Part shown: positions 1-6,748 of the stretch, in pieces | Numbering within the stretch: position 1 is the first letter of the stretch | How the letters are laid out: every line of letters begins with the position of its first letter | Assembly (NCBI GenBank): GCA_900540455.1 | Contig: UQGD01000038.1 | Coordinates: 1 to 17,642 of the forward strand | Direction: 5' to 3' | Source: an uncultured Faecalibacterium sp. | GTDB taxonomy: Bacteria > Bacillota > Clostridia > Oscillospirales > Ruminococcaceae | DNA length: 17,642 nt | Made by a program: the position numbers and the translations under genes | Notes under the pieces: generated by a model | Databases searched by the model: none | The model's input: only the letters and a program-made list of their open reading frames with translations | Told to the model about the DNA's origin: nothing

Positions 1-28
1 CACCGTCTCATGACCCAAAACGGTCGCC

Positions 29-898
29 TCACAGCAGACTGCACGCATGGGCAATGGCCTCCTTCATATTCACACACTCGTTGTAGGCTGCCTCATCAAA
101 GGCAGTGCCGGGCTGCTTTTTGTAGGCCAGCAGGATGCCGCGGCTGGAGTTGACCACACCGCCGTTGCCCTGGGTCAGATACTGGGCGATATCCTCTGCC
201 TTGCCGCCCTGTGCGCCGTAGCCCGGGATCAGGAAGAAGCTGTCCTTGTACTTTGCGCGGATCTCGGTGGCCTCCTCGATGTGGGTGCCGCCGATGACCA
301 GGCCAATGGAGGAGTAACCGTGCTGGCCCATATACTCCTTGCCCAGAGCGTTCAGCTTATCGCCCACCAGGTCATAGACGTGGCGGCCGTCTGCCAGCTT
401 CTCGTACTCGAAATCCTTTGCGCCGCCGTTGGAGGTACGGCAGAGCACAAACATACCCTTGCCCTGCTTCTCTGCATAGGGCAGGTAGGGGCTGATGGAG
501 TCCAGACCCATATAAGGCGCCAGGGTAACGAAGTCGGCCTCAAAGTCGCCGGTAAAATGACCCATAGCGTACATCTCAGCGGTCTTGGCGATGTCGCCCC
601 GCTTGATATCTGCGATGACCGGAATGCCGGCCTCCCGCACGGCAGCCAGGGTGCCAGCGTATGCCCGCATCCCGTCCAGACCCAGTGCCTCGTAGTAGGC
701 GATCTGGACCTTATAGCAGCCAGCCACTGCCTTGGTGGCCTGGATCAGCTGGCGGTTAAAGCGGAGGATGTTCTCGCCCTTGGTCAGGGTGGGGTCCACA
801 AAATCCGCAGGCAGGTAGCTGAAATCCGTATCCAGACCCACACATACCGGGCCGCGGGCCTCCACAGCCTCGTAGAGCTTATCCATATTCGTCATCAT
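29..898 (-). CDS. pyrF: Orotidine 5'-phosphate decarboxylase (PyrF, long subfamily 2)
   Basis: Decarboxylates OMP to UMP, the last step of de novo UMP synthesis, in the cytoplasm. Counting from the chosen start (289 aa), the OMP decarboxylase charge network is visible: K63 in YKVQIAYYEALG and D97, K99, D102 in VIADIKRGD. The C-terminal phosphate-loop region reads GVVNSSRG. The length and the long insert between strands fit the ~270-310 aa second subfamily rather than the ~230 aa E. coli type. The frame is open to an ATG at 910, but I start at 898: GGAGG lies 6 bases upstream of the ATG-ATG pair at 893-898, while the 910 ATG has only a crowded AGGA 2 bases away. It follows pyrC after 18 bases and should share its transcript and attenuator. 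Identity is near certain; the start is well supported. Confidence 0.96.
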   Translation of the reverse strand: MMTNMDKLYEAVEARGPVCVGLDTDFSYLPADFVDPTLTKGENILRFNRQLIQATKAVAGCYKVQIAYYEALGLDGMRAYAGTLAAVREAGIPVIADIKRGDIAKTAEMYAMGHFTGDFEADFVTLAPYMGLDSISPYLPYAEKQGKGMFVLCRTSNGGAKDFEYEKLADGRHVYDLVGDKLNALGKEYMGQHGYSSIGLVIGGTHIEEATEIRAKYKDSFFLIPGYGAQGGKAEDIAQYLTQGNGGVVNSSRGILLAYKKQPGTAFDEAAYNECVNMKEAIAHACSLL

Positions 899-916
899 CG
901 TTACCTCCATATTCCT

Positions 917-2107
917 TTATACATCCAGCTGATAGGTAATCTGTCCGCCCTTGACCGTTGCGCAGACCCGGCCGTACAGGGTCACGCCGTCAAAGGGTGT
1001 GTTGTGGGACTTGGAATGCAGTTTTTCTTTCTCCACCACATAGGGGGTCTCCAGGTCCACCAGCACAAAGTCCGCATCATAGCCCGGCTCCAGCCGGCCC
1101 TTGGCCAGGCCCAGGATGGCAGCGGGGCTTTCGCTCATCAGGTGGCTCAAAAGCTCCAGGGGCAGGCCCTGCTCCCGGCAGAGCTTGGTATAGCAGACGC
1201 CAAAGGCCGTCTCGCTGCCCACCATGCCTGCCATGCCCTTGAGCTTATCATCTTCCGAATGTGGTGCATGGTCGGTGGCAATGGCATCCACCACACCGGC
1301 CCGGATCGCATCCACCAGAGCCTGTACATCATCGGCCGTGCGGATCGGCGGGTTGACCCGGTAGTCGCAGTTCTCATTGGTGAACCACAGGTGATGGGGG
1401 GTCACTTCGCAGGTGACCGGCGCGCCCCGCAGCTTTGCCATCTGTACGGCTTCGATCGCACCGCGGGTGGAGACGTGGCACAGGTGCAGCCGGGTCTGAT
1501 AATACTCGCTGAGCCAGCAATTACGCAGCGTCTCCAGATCCTCTGCCAGGCGGTAATCCCAGGGGCTGATCTCCATATCCTCGGCATGGCTCATCACCGT
1601 GATATCCCGCTTGGTGCAGATGGCAAACACCTTTGCCATGGTGGCGTTGTCCTGTACGCCGCGGCCGTCCTCGGTGATGAACTTCACCGTAGAGGGCAGG
1701 GTCTTGAGGTGGTCGATGCTGACACCGTCAAAGTTCTCGGTGATCGAGACGGTCTGGTTTGCATCGCACACGCCAAGCTGTGCGGCCGCCTGCTCTACCT
1801 GTGCAGCCTGCGCTGCCGAGGAACATACCGGCTTTGTGTTGGGCATCAGGTTGACAAAGGTATATCCGCCAGCGGCTGCGGCAGCACTGCCGGTGGCGAT
1901 ATCCTCTTTATATTCAAAGCCAGGGGTGCGCCAGTGGCAGTGCAGGTCCACAAAAGCGGGCAGCACGGTCAGCCCCCCGGCATCCAGGACCAGATCCTCG
2001 GGGTCGGCTAGAGCAGCAAGCCCCTGACCCACGGCAGCGATCTTGCCCTCTTTGGCATACAGCTCCACCGGACGGCCGGCGGCATCCACTGCATTTGTCA
2101 ACAGCAT
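917..2107 (-). CDS. pyrC: Dihydroorotase, class I
   Basis: Zinc amidohydrolase that interconverts carbamoyl-aspartate and dihydroorotate, the third step of pyrimidine synthesis. The 396 aa length suits class I (Bacillus-type) enzymes. Visible metal and active-site motifs are: HxH at H56/H58 in VDLHCHWRTPG; a conserved acidic EDG near residue 147; H174 in MSHAED; H211 in HLCHVST; and D279 in ATDHAPHSED. A leading asparagine motif, MPNTKP, lies at 89-94. GGAGG sits 9 bases before the ATG at 2107. It is the first structural gene after a leader ORF and terminator at 2163-2287, and pyrF follows 18 bases after its stop, so the two form an operon. No truncation or missing metal ligand was seen. Confidence 0.96.
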   Translation of the reverse strand: MLLTNAVDAAGRPVELYAKEGKIAAVGQGLAALADPEDLVLDAGGLTVLPAFVDLHCHWRTPGFEYKEDIATGSAAAAAGGYTFVNLMPNTKPVCSSAAQAAQVEQAAAQLGVCDANQTVSITENFDGVSIDHLKTLPSTVKFITEDGRGVQDNATMAKVFAICTKRDITVMSHAEDMEISPWDYRLAEDLETLRNCWLSEYYQTRLHLCHVSTRGAIEAVQMAKLRGAPVTCEVTPHHLWFTNENCDYRVNPPIRTADDVQALVDAIRAGVVDAIATDHAPHSEDDKLKGMAGMVGSETAFGVCYTKLCREQGLPLELLSHLMSESPAAILGLAKGRLEPGYDADFVLVDLETPYVVEKEKLHSKSHNTPFDGVTLYGRVCATVKGGQITYQLDV

Positions 2108-2162
2108 GGCAATCTTCCTCCATAATCCTCAGCGTTTTATCCTGGTGCGGGCCGCAGACGGG

Positions 2163-2197
2163 CAAAAAAAAACTTTTCCCACAAAAAAGGGAAAAGC
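2163..2197 (-). terminator. Attenuator terminator in the pyrC leader
   Basis: Read on minus, CTTTTCCC (2189-2196) and GGGAAAAG (2173-2180) form a perfect 8-bp stem with an 8-base loop. Nine T follow directly (2164-2172). It lies between the operon promoter and pyrC, so it would stop transcription before the structural genes unless stem formation is blocked. The stop codon of the leader ORF is one base upstream of the stem. A second copy of the 3' arm, GGAAAAG, lies in the leader at 2300-2306 and could pair with the 5' arm instead. Confidence 0.82.
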
Positions 2198-2287
2198 TCA
2201 ACGCACAAAAAAAGGAAACAACGAACCCATGGCAAAACCAGATGCAAACCGATTTTTCAGTTTTACACGGGTGGCCCCAGCCTGCAT
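2198..2287 (-). CDS. Putative pyr leader peptide (29 codons), translation-coupled attenuator
   Basis: A short frame lies between the pyrC promoter and the attenuator terminator. The ATG at 2285-2287 is preceded by GAGG (2297-2300) with 9 bases spacing. The frame runs 29 codons to TGA at 2198-2200. The peptide begins MQAGATRVKLK and ends SLFPFFVR. Its last codons are read from a U-rich run (TTGTTTCCTTTTTTT, around 2210-2224), and the stop lies one base before the terminator stem. A ribosome reaching the stop would cover the 5' arm of that stem. This matches the logic of E. coli pyrBI, whose leader peptide also carries a Phe/Pro-rich U-tract segment, and of rph-pyrE. The peptide probably has no function of its own. 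Translation is inferred, not shown. Confidence 0.7.
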   Translation of the reverse strand: MQAGATRVKLKNRFASGFAMGSLFPFFVR

Positions 2288-2325
2288 GACGTCGTTCCTC
2301 TTTTCCTTCAGGATTCTTTCTTAAT

Positions 2326-2355
2326 ATTTTATCATAGAAACGCAAAATGTGTCAA
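2326..2355 (-). promoter_or_regulatory. Promoter of the pyrC-pyrF operon
   Basis: On the minus strand, TTGACA (2350-2355) is a perfect -35 box. It is followed after 18 bases by TAAAAT (2326-2331), which has an upstream TG in the extended -10 position. Transcription should start near 2319, giving a leader of about 210 bases before pyrC that holds the short ORF and the terminator. Confidence 0.85.
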
Positions 2356-2491
2356 TGCCTGCAGGTTTTTTTCTTTGTGAAAAGGTTTCGGCTGCGGGGC
2401 GCAGAATTTTGGCTACTCTACCCAAAAGGCCGTCCGGAAAAGCCATACCTCCTGCCCGATCCGCCCCTCTGCCGATATCCTACCAAATCAC

Positions 2492-2520
2492 TGTACATTC
2501 TCTGTGGTCTGTGCTATTAT
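2492..2520 (+). promoter_or_regulatory. Probable cysE promoter
   Basis: TGTACA (2492-2497), 17 bases, then TATTAT (2515-2520) with TG one base before it, an extended -10. An overlapping TATAAT lies at 2518-2523 but has a poorer -35 match. It is divergent from the pyrC promoter; the stretch 2356-2491 between them holds nothing else I can name. Confidence 0.6.
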
Positions 2521-2590
2521 AATACCATCATCCGCGCGGGTGGAGCATTGAGTCCCTGCCGTCCGCGCCGAGGGAATGGGAGGATCGTTT

Positions 2591-3253
2591 ATGGGTTTAT
2601 TGGAGGACGCACGCAACATCCAGCACAAGGACCCCGCCGCCCGCAGCCTGGCGGAAGTCATATTGCTGTACCCGGGATTTCATATCCTGGTATACCATCG
2701 CATCGCACACTGGCTGTTTGAACACAAGCACTTTTTCCTGGCCCGATGGGTCAGCCAAAGCGGCCGCCACCATACCGGCATCGAGATCCATCCCGGCGCC
2801 AAGATCGGCCGCTGCCTGTTCATCGACCACGGCATGGGTGTGGTTTTTGGCGAGACCACCGAGATCGGTGATAACTGCACCATCTACCACGGTGTCACCC
2901 TGGGCGGCACCGGCAAGGACAGCGGCAAGCGTCACCCCACCCTGGGGGATAATGTGCTGATCGGCGCAGGCACCAAGGTGCTGGGTCCGGTGTACATTGG
3001 CGACAACGCCCGCATCGGCGCAGGCAGCGTAGTGCTGCACAACCTGCCCGCCAACTGCACTGCCGTAGGTGTGCCCGCCGAGGTGGTGCGCATCAACAAC
3101 AAGGCAGTGAACCCCGCCGACGACCTGGATCAGCAGGACCTGCCGGATATCGTGGCCCACCGCATCCGGGAACTGGACCGCCGGGTGGGACAGCTGGAAA
3201 ATGCCACCCGGGGGGATATCCCCCCGGCGCCGGACCAGCTGCGCAAAAGCTGA
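2591..3253 (+). CDS. cysE: Serine O-acetyltransferase
   Basis: Transfers acetyl from acetyl-CoA to L-serine, making O-acetylserine for cysteine synthesis. The 220 aa protein is the short Firmicute form. It has a helical N-terminus (about 1-60) and then a left-handed beta-helix of hexapeptide repeats (about 65-165). The catalytic His is H80 in FIDHGMG, and the acetyl-CoA/serine segment GVTLGGTGKDSGKRHPT lies at 101-117. The tail after residue 170 is charged and not diagnostic. Two ATGs are possible. I use 2591 because GGGAGGA ends 6 bases before it and the protein then begins at the usual place; the ATG at 2576 lacks a ribosome site. It is a single-gene unit with its own promoter and a terminator at 3274. 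No cysK is in view. Confidence 0.95.
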   Translation: MGLLEDARNIQHKDPAARSLAEVILLYPGFHILVYHRIAHWLFEHKHFFLARWVSQSGRHHTGIEIHPGAKIGRCLFIDHGMGVVFGETTEIGDNCTIYHGVTLGGTGKDSGKRHPTLGDNVLIGAGTKVLGPVYIGDNARIGAGSVVLHNLPANCTAVGVPAEVVRINNKAVNPADDLDQQDLPDIVAHRIRELDRRVGQLENATRGDIPPAPDQLRKS

Positions 3254-3273
3254 ACCCGCTGGATCATAGCAAA

Positions 3274-3306
3274 AGGCAGACACCTTTGCAGGTGTCTGCC
3301 TTTTTT
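3274..3306 (+). terminator. cysE terminator, probably bidirectional
   Basis: AGGCAGACACCT (3274-3285) pairs perfectly with AGGTGTCTGCCT (3290-3301) around a 4-base loop. A T-run follows on plus, and AAAA precedes the stem, giving a short U-tract on minus. cysE and pepV converge here, so it can serve both. Confidence 0.9.
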
Positions 3307-3329
3307 GTTTCCGTTTACCAGCGTTTGAT

Positions 3330-4718
3330 TCAGAAATCGATCTGCTCCAGCCGCAGCAGGGCCAGGATGTAGATCTTCAGTGCCTCCAGCAGCAGGCTGA
3401 CCGGCGCTGCCTCGTTTGCGCCGTGCATCGGCCCGCCAAAATCCGGCAGCTGGGTATCGTTGCGCTCCGGGCCAAAGCTGACCGCATAGGGGAAGTGCCG
3501 GGCATAGGTGCCGCCGCCCATGGTGAAGGGGGTGGCGTTCTCTCCGGTGACCTCATTATAGGTATCGATGCAGGCCCGGATGGCCGGGGTGTCCGCAGCG
3601 ATGTAGAACGGCTCTGCTGCGTCCACATCCACAAGGGTGGCGCCCTCTCCCACTGCACTGCGGATCGCAGCGGCAATGGTATCCCCATTGGTGCAGGTGG
3701 GGTAGCGGCTGTCCATGGTCTGCACCATCCGGCCGTCCTCCATATAGATCCGGCCGCCGATGATGGTCAGCGGGCCAAAGGGGCCATCGGCGCAGTCAAT
3801 GCCCAGCGTCTGCCCGGCCGTAGAGTGGTGAAGCTTTGCGATCGCTTCCAGGTAGGCCCGCTCTGCCTCATTGCACAGGCCATTGTCCAGCAGATAGTCT
3901 GCCACCAGGCCAATGGCATTGACGGTCCCCTCCGGCATAGCGGCATGACCCGCCTTGCCCCAGCCGCGGACGCGCACGCCGTCCCCTTCCGGCTCCAGGG
4001 TGATGTTGGGGGCATTTTTCAGGCCGGCAATGTCCGCCTTGACCAGCGCACTGGCACGGTCCGGCACTGCGTTGTTGGCCACGCCGCCCTCAAACTCCTG
4101 GATCAGACCGCCGCACACCGGGCTGACCAGCTTTGCCCCAAAATGTCCCTTTTCACCGTTGCAGACCGGAAACTCTGCATCCGGGGTGAAGCAGAACACC
4201 GGGGCCGGATAGTTGTGCAGATAGTACTCCACATCCTCCATACGGGTCTCCTCGTTGTCACCCACCAACGCACGGATGGGATAACGCAGGCTGACGCCTT
4301 CCTCTTTGAGGAACTTCAGCGCATAGAGGACCGCCACCATAGGGCCTTTATCATCCGCCACACCGCGGCCCAGCATCCAATCCTCCTGCAGGCGCATCTG
4401 GAAGGGATCTGCCGACCAGCCGTTGCCCGCAGGCACTACGTCCACATGGCAGATGGCAGCCAGATACTTTTCCGGCTCCGTGCCGGGCAGCTCTGCATAG
4501 CCGATATAATTTTCACAGTTGCGGGTCGCAAGGCCCATGCCCTCTGCCAGCTCCAGGGTCTTTTCCAGCGCAGCTTTCGGCCCAGGGCCAAAGGGTGCGC
4601 CCGGCTCCGGCTGCCCCTCCACACTGTCGATGGCCACCAGAGCTGCAATGTCCGCCAAGATCTGCTCCTTGTTGGCCGCAATGAATGTGTCGATCTTCTG
4701 ATTCAATGCCTGATCCAT
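3330..4718 (-). CDS. pepV: M20 family metallopeptidase, PepV / Sapep-type dipeptidase
   Basis: Zinc dipeptidase of the M20 family; lactic acid bacterial PepV hydrolyses a broad range of dipeptides in the cytoplasm. At 462 aa it has the family's usual length. Visible dizinc-site motifs are: H91 and D93 in CHVDVVPAG; bridging Asp in GRGVADDKGP (122/123); the acid/base pair E156-E157 in GDNEETRMED; D177-region FTPDAEFP; and a late His in MHGANE. The lid domain carries GKAGHAAMPEGT around 257-267. The start at 4718 is preceded by a weak GGA 7 bases upstream. It lies 89 bases downstream of the COG2426 gene on the same strand with no clear terminator between, so read-through is possible. Exact peptide specificity cannot be read from sequence. 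Confidence 0.9.
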   Translation of the reverse strand: MDQALNQKIDTFIAANKEQILADIAALVAIDSVEGQPEPGAPFGPGPKAALEKTLELAEGMGLATRNCENYIGYAELPGTEPEKYLAAICHVDVVPAGNGWSADPFQMRLQEDWMLGRGVADDKGPMVAVLYALKFLKEEGVSLRYPIRALVGDNEETRMEDVEYYLHNYPAPVFCFTPDAEFPVCNGEKGHFGAKLVSPVCGGLIQEFEGGVANNAVPDRASALVKADIAGLKNAPNITLEPEGDGVRVRGWGKAGHAAMPEGTVNAIGLVADYLLDNGLCNEAERAYLEAIAKLHHSTAGQTLGIDCADGPFGPLTIIGGRIYMEDGRMVQTMDSRYPTCTNGDTIAAAIRSAVGEGATLVDVDAAEPFYIAADTPAIRACIDTYNEVTGENATPFTMGGGTYARHFPYAVSFGPERNDTQLPDFGGPMHGANEAAPVSLLLEALKIYILALLRLEQIDF

Positions 4719-4741
4719 GATTGTTCCATTATCCTTTCTTT

Positions 4742-4755
4742 CGGGTCATGACCCG
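4742..4755. repeat. Perfect 14-bp palindrome upstream of pepV
   Basis: CGGGTCATGACCCG is self-complementary over all 14 bases and lies 24 bases before the pepV start. A second hairpin, GGAGGC-TGT-GCCTCC (4770-4784), is just upstream. Neither has a T-run. They could be an operator or mRNA structure; no binding family is recognisable. Confidence 0.4.
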
Positions 4756-4807
4756 GGTTGATCTATTCAGGAGGCTGTGCCTCCATCTTGTCTCCAAAAG
4801 AGCTGTT

Positions 4808-5293
4808 TTATGCCACAGCAAAGAAGCCGTTGAACACACCCAGCAGGCCCGCACTGGCCAGACCGATGAGGACGCCTGCCAGCAGCACACCGCCCATGCA
4901 GGCGATCAGCACATCCTTGAATTTCATGTCCAGGATGGAGCCTGCCAGCGTCCCGGTCCAAGCACCCGTACCCGGCAGCGGAATCCCCACAAAGAACAGC
5001 AGCGCCAGGGTCAGCCCCTTGCCCGCCTTTGCCTCCAGCGCACGGCCGGCTTTTTCGCCTTTGACCACAAAAAAGCGGCAGATCCCGCCGATCCAGCGCT
5101 TGTTGTAGCCCCAGATCAAAAATTTACGGGCAAACAGATAGATAAAGGGCACCGGCAGCATATTGCCCAGTACGCACAAAAAGTAGGTGGGCAGCGCAGG
5201 CAGCCCCATACCCAGCCCGATGGGGATCGCACCGCGCAGCTCGATCACCGGCACCATCGAGATCAAAAAGACCAGCAGATATTTCTTCAGCAT
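4808..5293 (-). CDS. COG2426 / small multi-drug export family membrane protein
   Basis: A 161 aa integral membrane protein of the family labelled small multi-drug export protein (PF06695, COG2426). That label has little experimental support, so true substrate and role are unknown. It has hydrophobic segments at about 5-25, 33-57, 93-115 and 127-158. The conserved loops are the acidic/basic ELRGAIPIGLG near 18-28 and PLPGTGAWTGTLAG near 105-118, which mark the family. GGGGAG is 5-6 bases before the ATG at 5293. The gene starts 15 bases after the stop of the exonuclease III gene, so the two are co-transcribed. No truncation is seen. Confidence 0.85.
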   Translation of the reverse strand: MLKKYLLVFLISMVPVIELRGAIPIGLGMGLPALPTYFLCVLGNMLPVPFIYLFARKFLIWGYNKRWIGGICRFFVVKGEKAGRALEAKAGKGLTLALLFFVGIPLPGTGAWTGTLAGSILDMKFKDVLIACMGGVLLAGVLIGLASAGLLGVFNGFFAVA

Positions 5294-5308
5294 AAAAACT
5301 CCCCTTTC

Positions 5309-6061
5309 TTATAGGTCGATCTGAAGTTCCACCGGACAATGATCCGAGCCAAAGATCTCATTGTGGATCTCCGCTGCGGTGATCTTATCTGCGATCCGGT
5401 TGGAGACGATGAAATAGTCGATGCGCCAGCCCGCATCTTTCTCCCGGGCACGGAAACGGTAGCTCCACCAGCTGTACTGCACCTTATCCGGGTGCAGCGC
5501 ACGGAAACTATCGGTAAAGCCTGCTTCCAGCAGCTGGGTCATCTTTGCCCGTTCCTGGTCGGTAAAGCCCGCATTCATCCGGTTGGTCTTGGGGTTCTTC
5601 AGGTCCATCTCCTGGTGGGCCACATTCAGATCCCCGCAAAGGATCACCGGCTTCTGTGCATCCAGCGCCAGCAGATACGCCCGGAAGTCGTCCTCCCACT
5701 GCATCCGGTAGTCCAGCCGCTTCAGCTCGTTCTGGCTATTGGGCGTATAGCAGTTCACCAGATAAAAACCCGGGTATTCCAAGGTCAGCACCCGGCCCTC
5801 ATGGTCATGCTCCTCAATGCCGATGCCGCTGCGCACCGACAGCGGCTTCTGGCGGCACCAGCAGGCCGTACCCGAGTAGCCTTTTTTCTCGGCAGAATTG
5901 GTATATTCGGTATATCCCTCCGGCGCAAAATCCGCCTGTCCCGGCTGCATCTTGGTTTCCTGCACCGAAAACACATCCGCATCCAGAGCAGCAAAGCTCT
6001 GGGCAAAATCATGGGTCAGACAAGCCCGCAGGCCGTTGACGTTCCAGCTGATGAGCTTCAT
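5309..6061 (-). CDS. xth: Exodeoxyribonuclease III (AP endonuclease, ExoA/Xth)
   Basis: Mg-dependent AP endonuclease and 3'-5' exonuclease of base-excision repair, from the exonuclease-endonuclease-phosphatase fold. All catalytic positions are visible in the 250 aa protein: N7 in WNVNGLRA, E35 in QETKMQ, Y105 in NCYTPNS, D144 and N146 in GDLNVAH, and D240-H241 in SDHCPVEL. The DNA-contacting KNPKTNRMNAGFTDQER segment is near 155-172 and WRIDYFIVS near 218. GGGA lies 8 bases upstream of the ATG at 6061. It is first in its transcript, with COG2426 next after 15 bases. The promoter is about 185 bases upstream, leaving a long and apparently structured 5' leader. Confidence 0.95.
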   Translation of the reverse strand: MKLISWNVNGLRACLTHDFAQSFAALDADVFSVQETKMQPGQADFAPEGYTEYTNSAEKKGYSGTACWCRQKPLSVRSGIGIEEHDHEGRVLTLEYPGFYLVNCYTPNSQNELKRLDYRMQWEDDFRAYLLALDAQKPVILCGDLNVAHQEMDLKNPKTNRMNAGFTDQERAKMTQLLEAGFTDSFRALHPDKVQYSWWSYRFRAREKDAGWRIDYFIVSNRIADKITAAEIHNEIFGSDHCPVELQIDL

Positions 6062-6239
6062 ATAAAGAGTCCCTTTCTCTTTTGATCGTTGTATCTACAT
6101 AATGACGTTTCTTTTCTGTGCTGCCGGTCAAAGACCCGGCACTGCAAACCACCCCGGTAAAGCACAGCAGGCCGCATTGCAGCTGCTTGCTCCCCGCCGG
6201 ATGCGGGCCGCATTTTCTGGGCAGCACACAGCCAAAATC
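6062..6239 (-). promoter_or_regulatory. Long, structured 5' leader of xth
   Basis: About 178 bases separate the predicted transcription start from xth. On minus, TGCCGGGTC-TTT-GACCGGCA (6119-6138 area) makes a stem with one bulged G. AGCAAGCAG can pair with CTGCTGTGCT across GCAGCTGC. ATGCGGCC occurs twice. No T-run follows any stem, so it is not a terminator. I do not recognise a known riboswitch class. Confidence 0.35.
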
Positions 6240-6245
6240 ACTGTT

Positions 6246-6274
6246 ATCTTAACACAGCGCAGAAGGAATGTAAA
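6246..6274 (-). promoter_or_regulatory. Promoter of xth-COG2426
   Basis: On minus, TTTACA (6269-6274), 17 bases, then TAAGAT (6246-6251) with TG in the extended -10 position. Predicted start is near 6239. Confidence 0.7.
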
Positions 6275-6539
6275 GCCGTGTCCGCCCGCCGCACGACCCC
6301 TGCCGTCTGCACCAAAGCGCCTTTGCCGCAATGACTGCAAGCGCCTTTTTTACCATTCTCTCCCACGTCTTTTTGAGGGGCAGGCAGCCTTTTCGTCACC
6401 AGCATCTGCAAGGCAGTTTTTGTTCGCCGTACAAGGACAAGTATTCAGCAGTTTTGCCAGGAAACGCCCCACCTGATTTGTGCGTTTTTCTGAATTTGAG
6501 TTTTTTATGCAGTCAGAGCGACTTTTTTTCAAAAAGCCC

Positions 6540-6568
6540 TTGTATTTCGGACGCAAAAGTGGTATGTT
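6540..6568 (+). promoter_or_regulatory. Possible promoter of a plus-strand mini-gene
   Basis: TTGTAT (6540-6545), 17 bases, TATGTT (6563-6568), in AT-rich DNA. The match is moderate. It gains weight because a ribosome site, a short ORF and a terminator follow in order. Confidence 0.35.
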
Positions 6569-6588
6569 GTATCCCACAGGAGCGTATC

Positions 6589-6699
6589 TTGGATACAATG
6601 CCTCGTATCCTTTCTTTTGTGCTCCCATCTTCATTCTTCTTTTTTATGCTATTTTCTTCATTTACCTTCTTATCATTTACCCTGCCTGCCCTCCGATGA
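6589..6699 (+). CDS. Possible 36-aa Phe-rich hydrophobic peptide
   Basis: AGGAG (6578-6582) lies 6 bases before a TTG codon at 6589, opening a 36-codon frame that ends with TGA at 6697-6699. An in-frame ATG at 6598 would give 33 aa. The peptide begins MDTMPRILSFVLP, has FFFF at 16-19 and nine Phe in total, and ends SFTLPALR. Most of it is hydrophobic and long enough to span a membrane once. The terminator stem begins about 8 bases after the stop. I do not recognise a family. It resembles small membrane peptides such as type I toxins, or an amino-acid leader peptide, but there is no plus-strand gene downstream for a leader to control. The pyrimidine-rich DNA could also produce such a frame by chance. 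Confidence 0.35.
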   Translation: MDTMPRILSFVLPSSFFFFMLFSSFTFLSFTLPALR

Positions 6700-6706
6700 G
6701 GGCAAG

Positions 6707-6748
6707 AAGGCGGCGGCCCTACCTGCACGGGCCGCCGCCTTTCTTTTT
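6707..6748 (+). terminator. Strong GC-rich terminator on plus strand
   Basis: GGCGGCGGCCC (6709-6719) pairs perfectly with GGGCCGCCGCC (6729-6739) around a 9-base loop, followed by TTTCTTTTTTT on plus. On minus the stem is followed only by TTCTTGCC, so the plus direction is much the better terminator. It may still help end the tcdA transcript, whose stop is at 6760. Confidence 0.8.

Noticed and set aside
47..2011. Long open frame on plus, antisense to pyrF and pyrC.
   Set aside because: It is a codon-bias shadow of two certain minus-strand genes, with no ribosome site or family motif.
2297..2320. Possible PyrR-binding loop in the pyr leader (TCCTGAAGGA).
   Set aside because: It forms only a 3-bp stem and lacks the conserved CNGNGAGG core of PyrR sites. 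The leader ORF plus terminator explains the region better. A covariance search for PyrR elements would settle it.
4770..4784. Hairpin after the COG2426 gene as a terminator.
   Set aside because: No T-run follows on either strand.
6181..6210. GGGGAGC in the xth leader as a yybP-ykoY (Mn) riboswitch core.
   Set aside because: Only a few bases match, the paired helices are not evident, and xth is not a usual target.
6350..6634. 94-codon minus-strand frame in the intergenic region.
   Set aside because: No convincing ribosome site, no recognisable domain, and it overlaps the better-supported plus mini-gene elements. It could be a translated repeat.
6589..6748. Phe-rich ORF plus terminator read as a phenylalanine attenuator like pheL.
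   Set aside because: Nothing on the plus strand lies downstream to regulate; tcdA is on the other strand and DAHP synthase is over 4 kb away.
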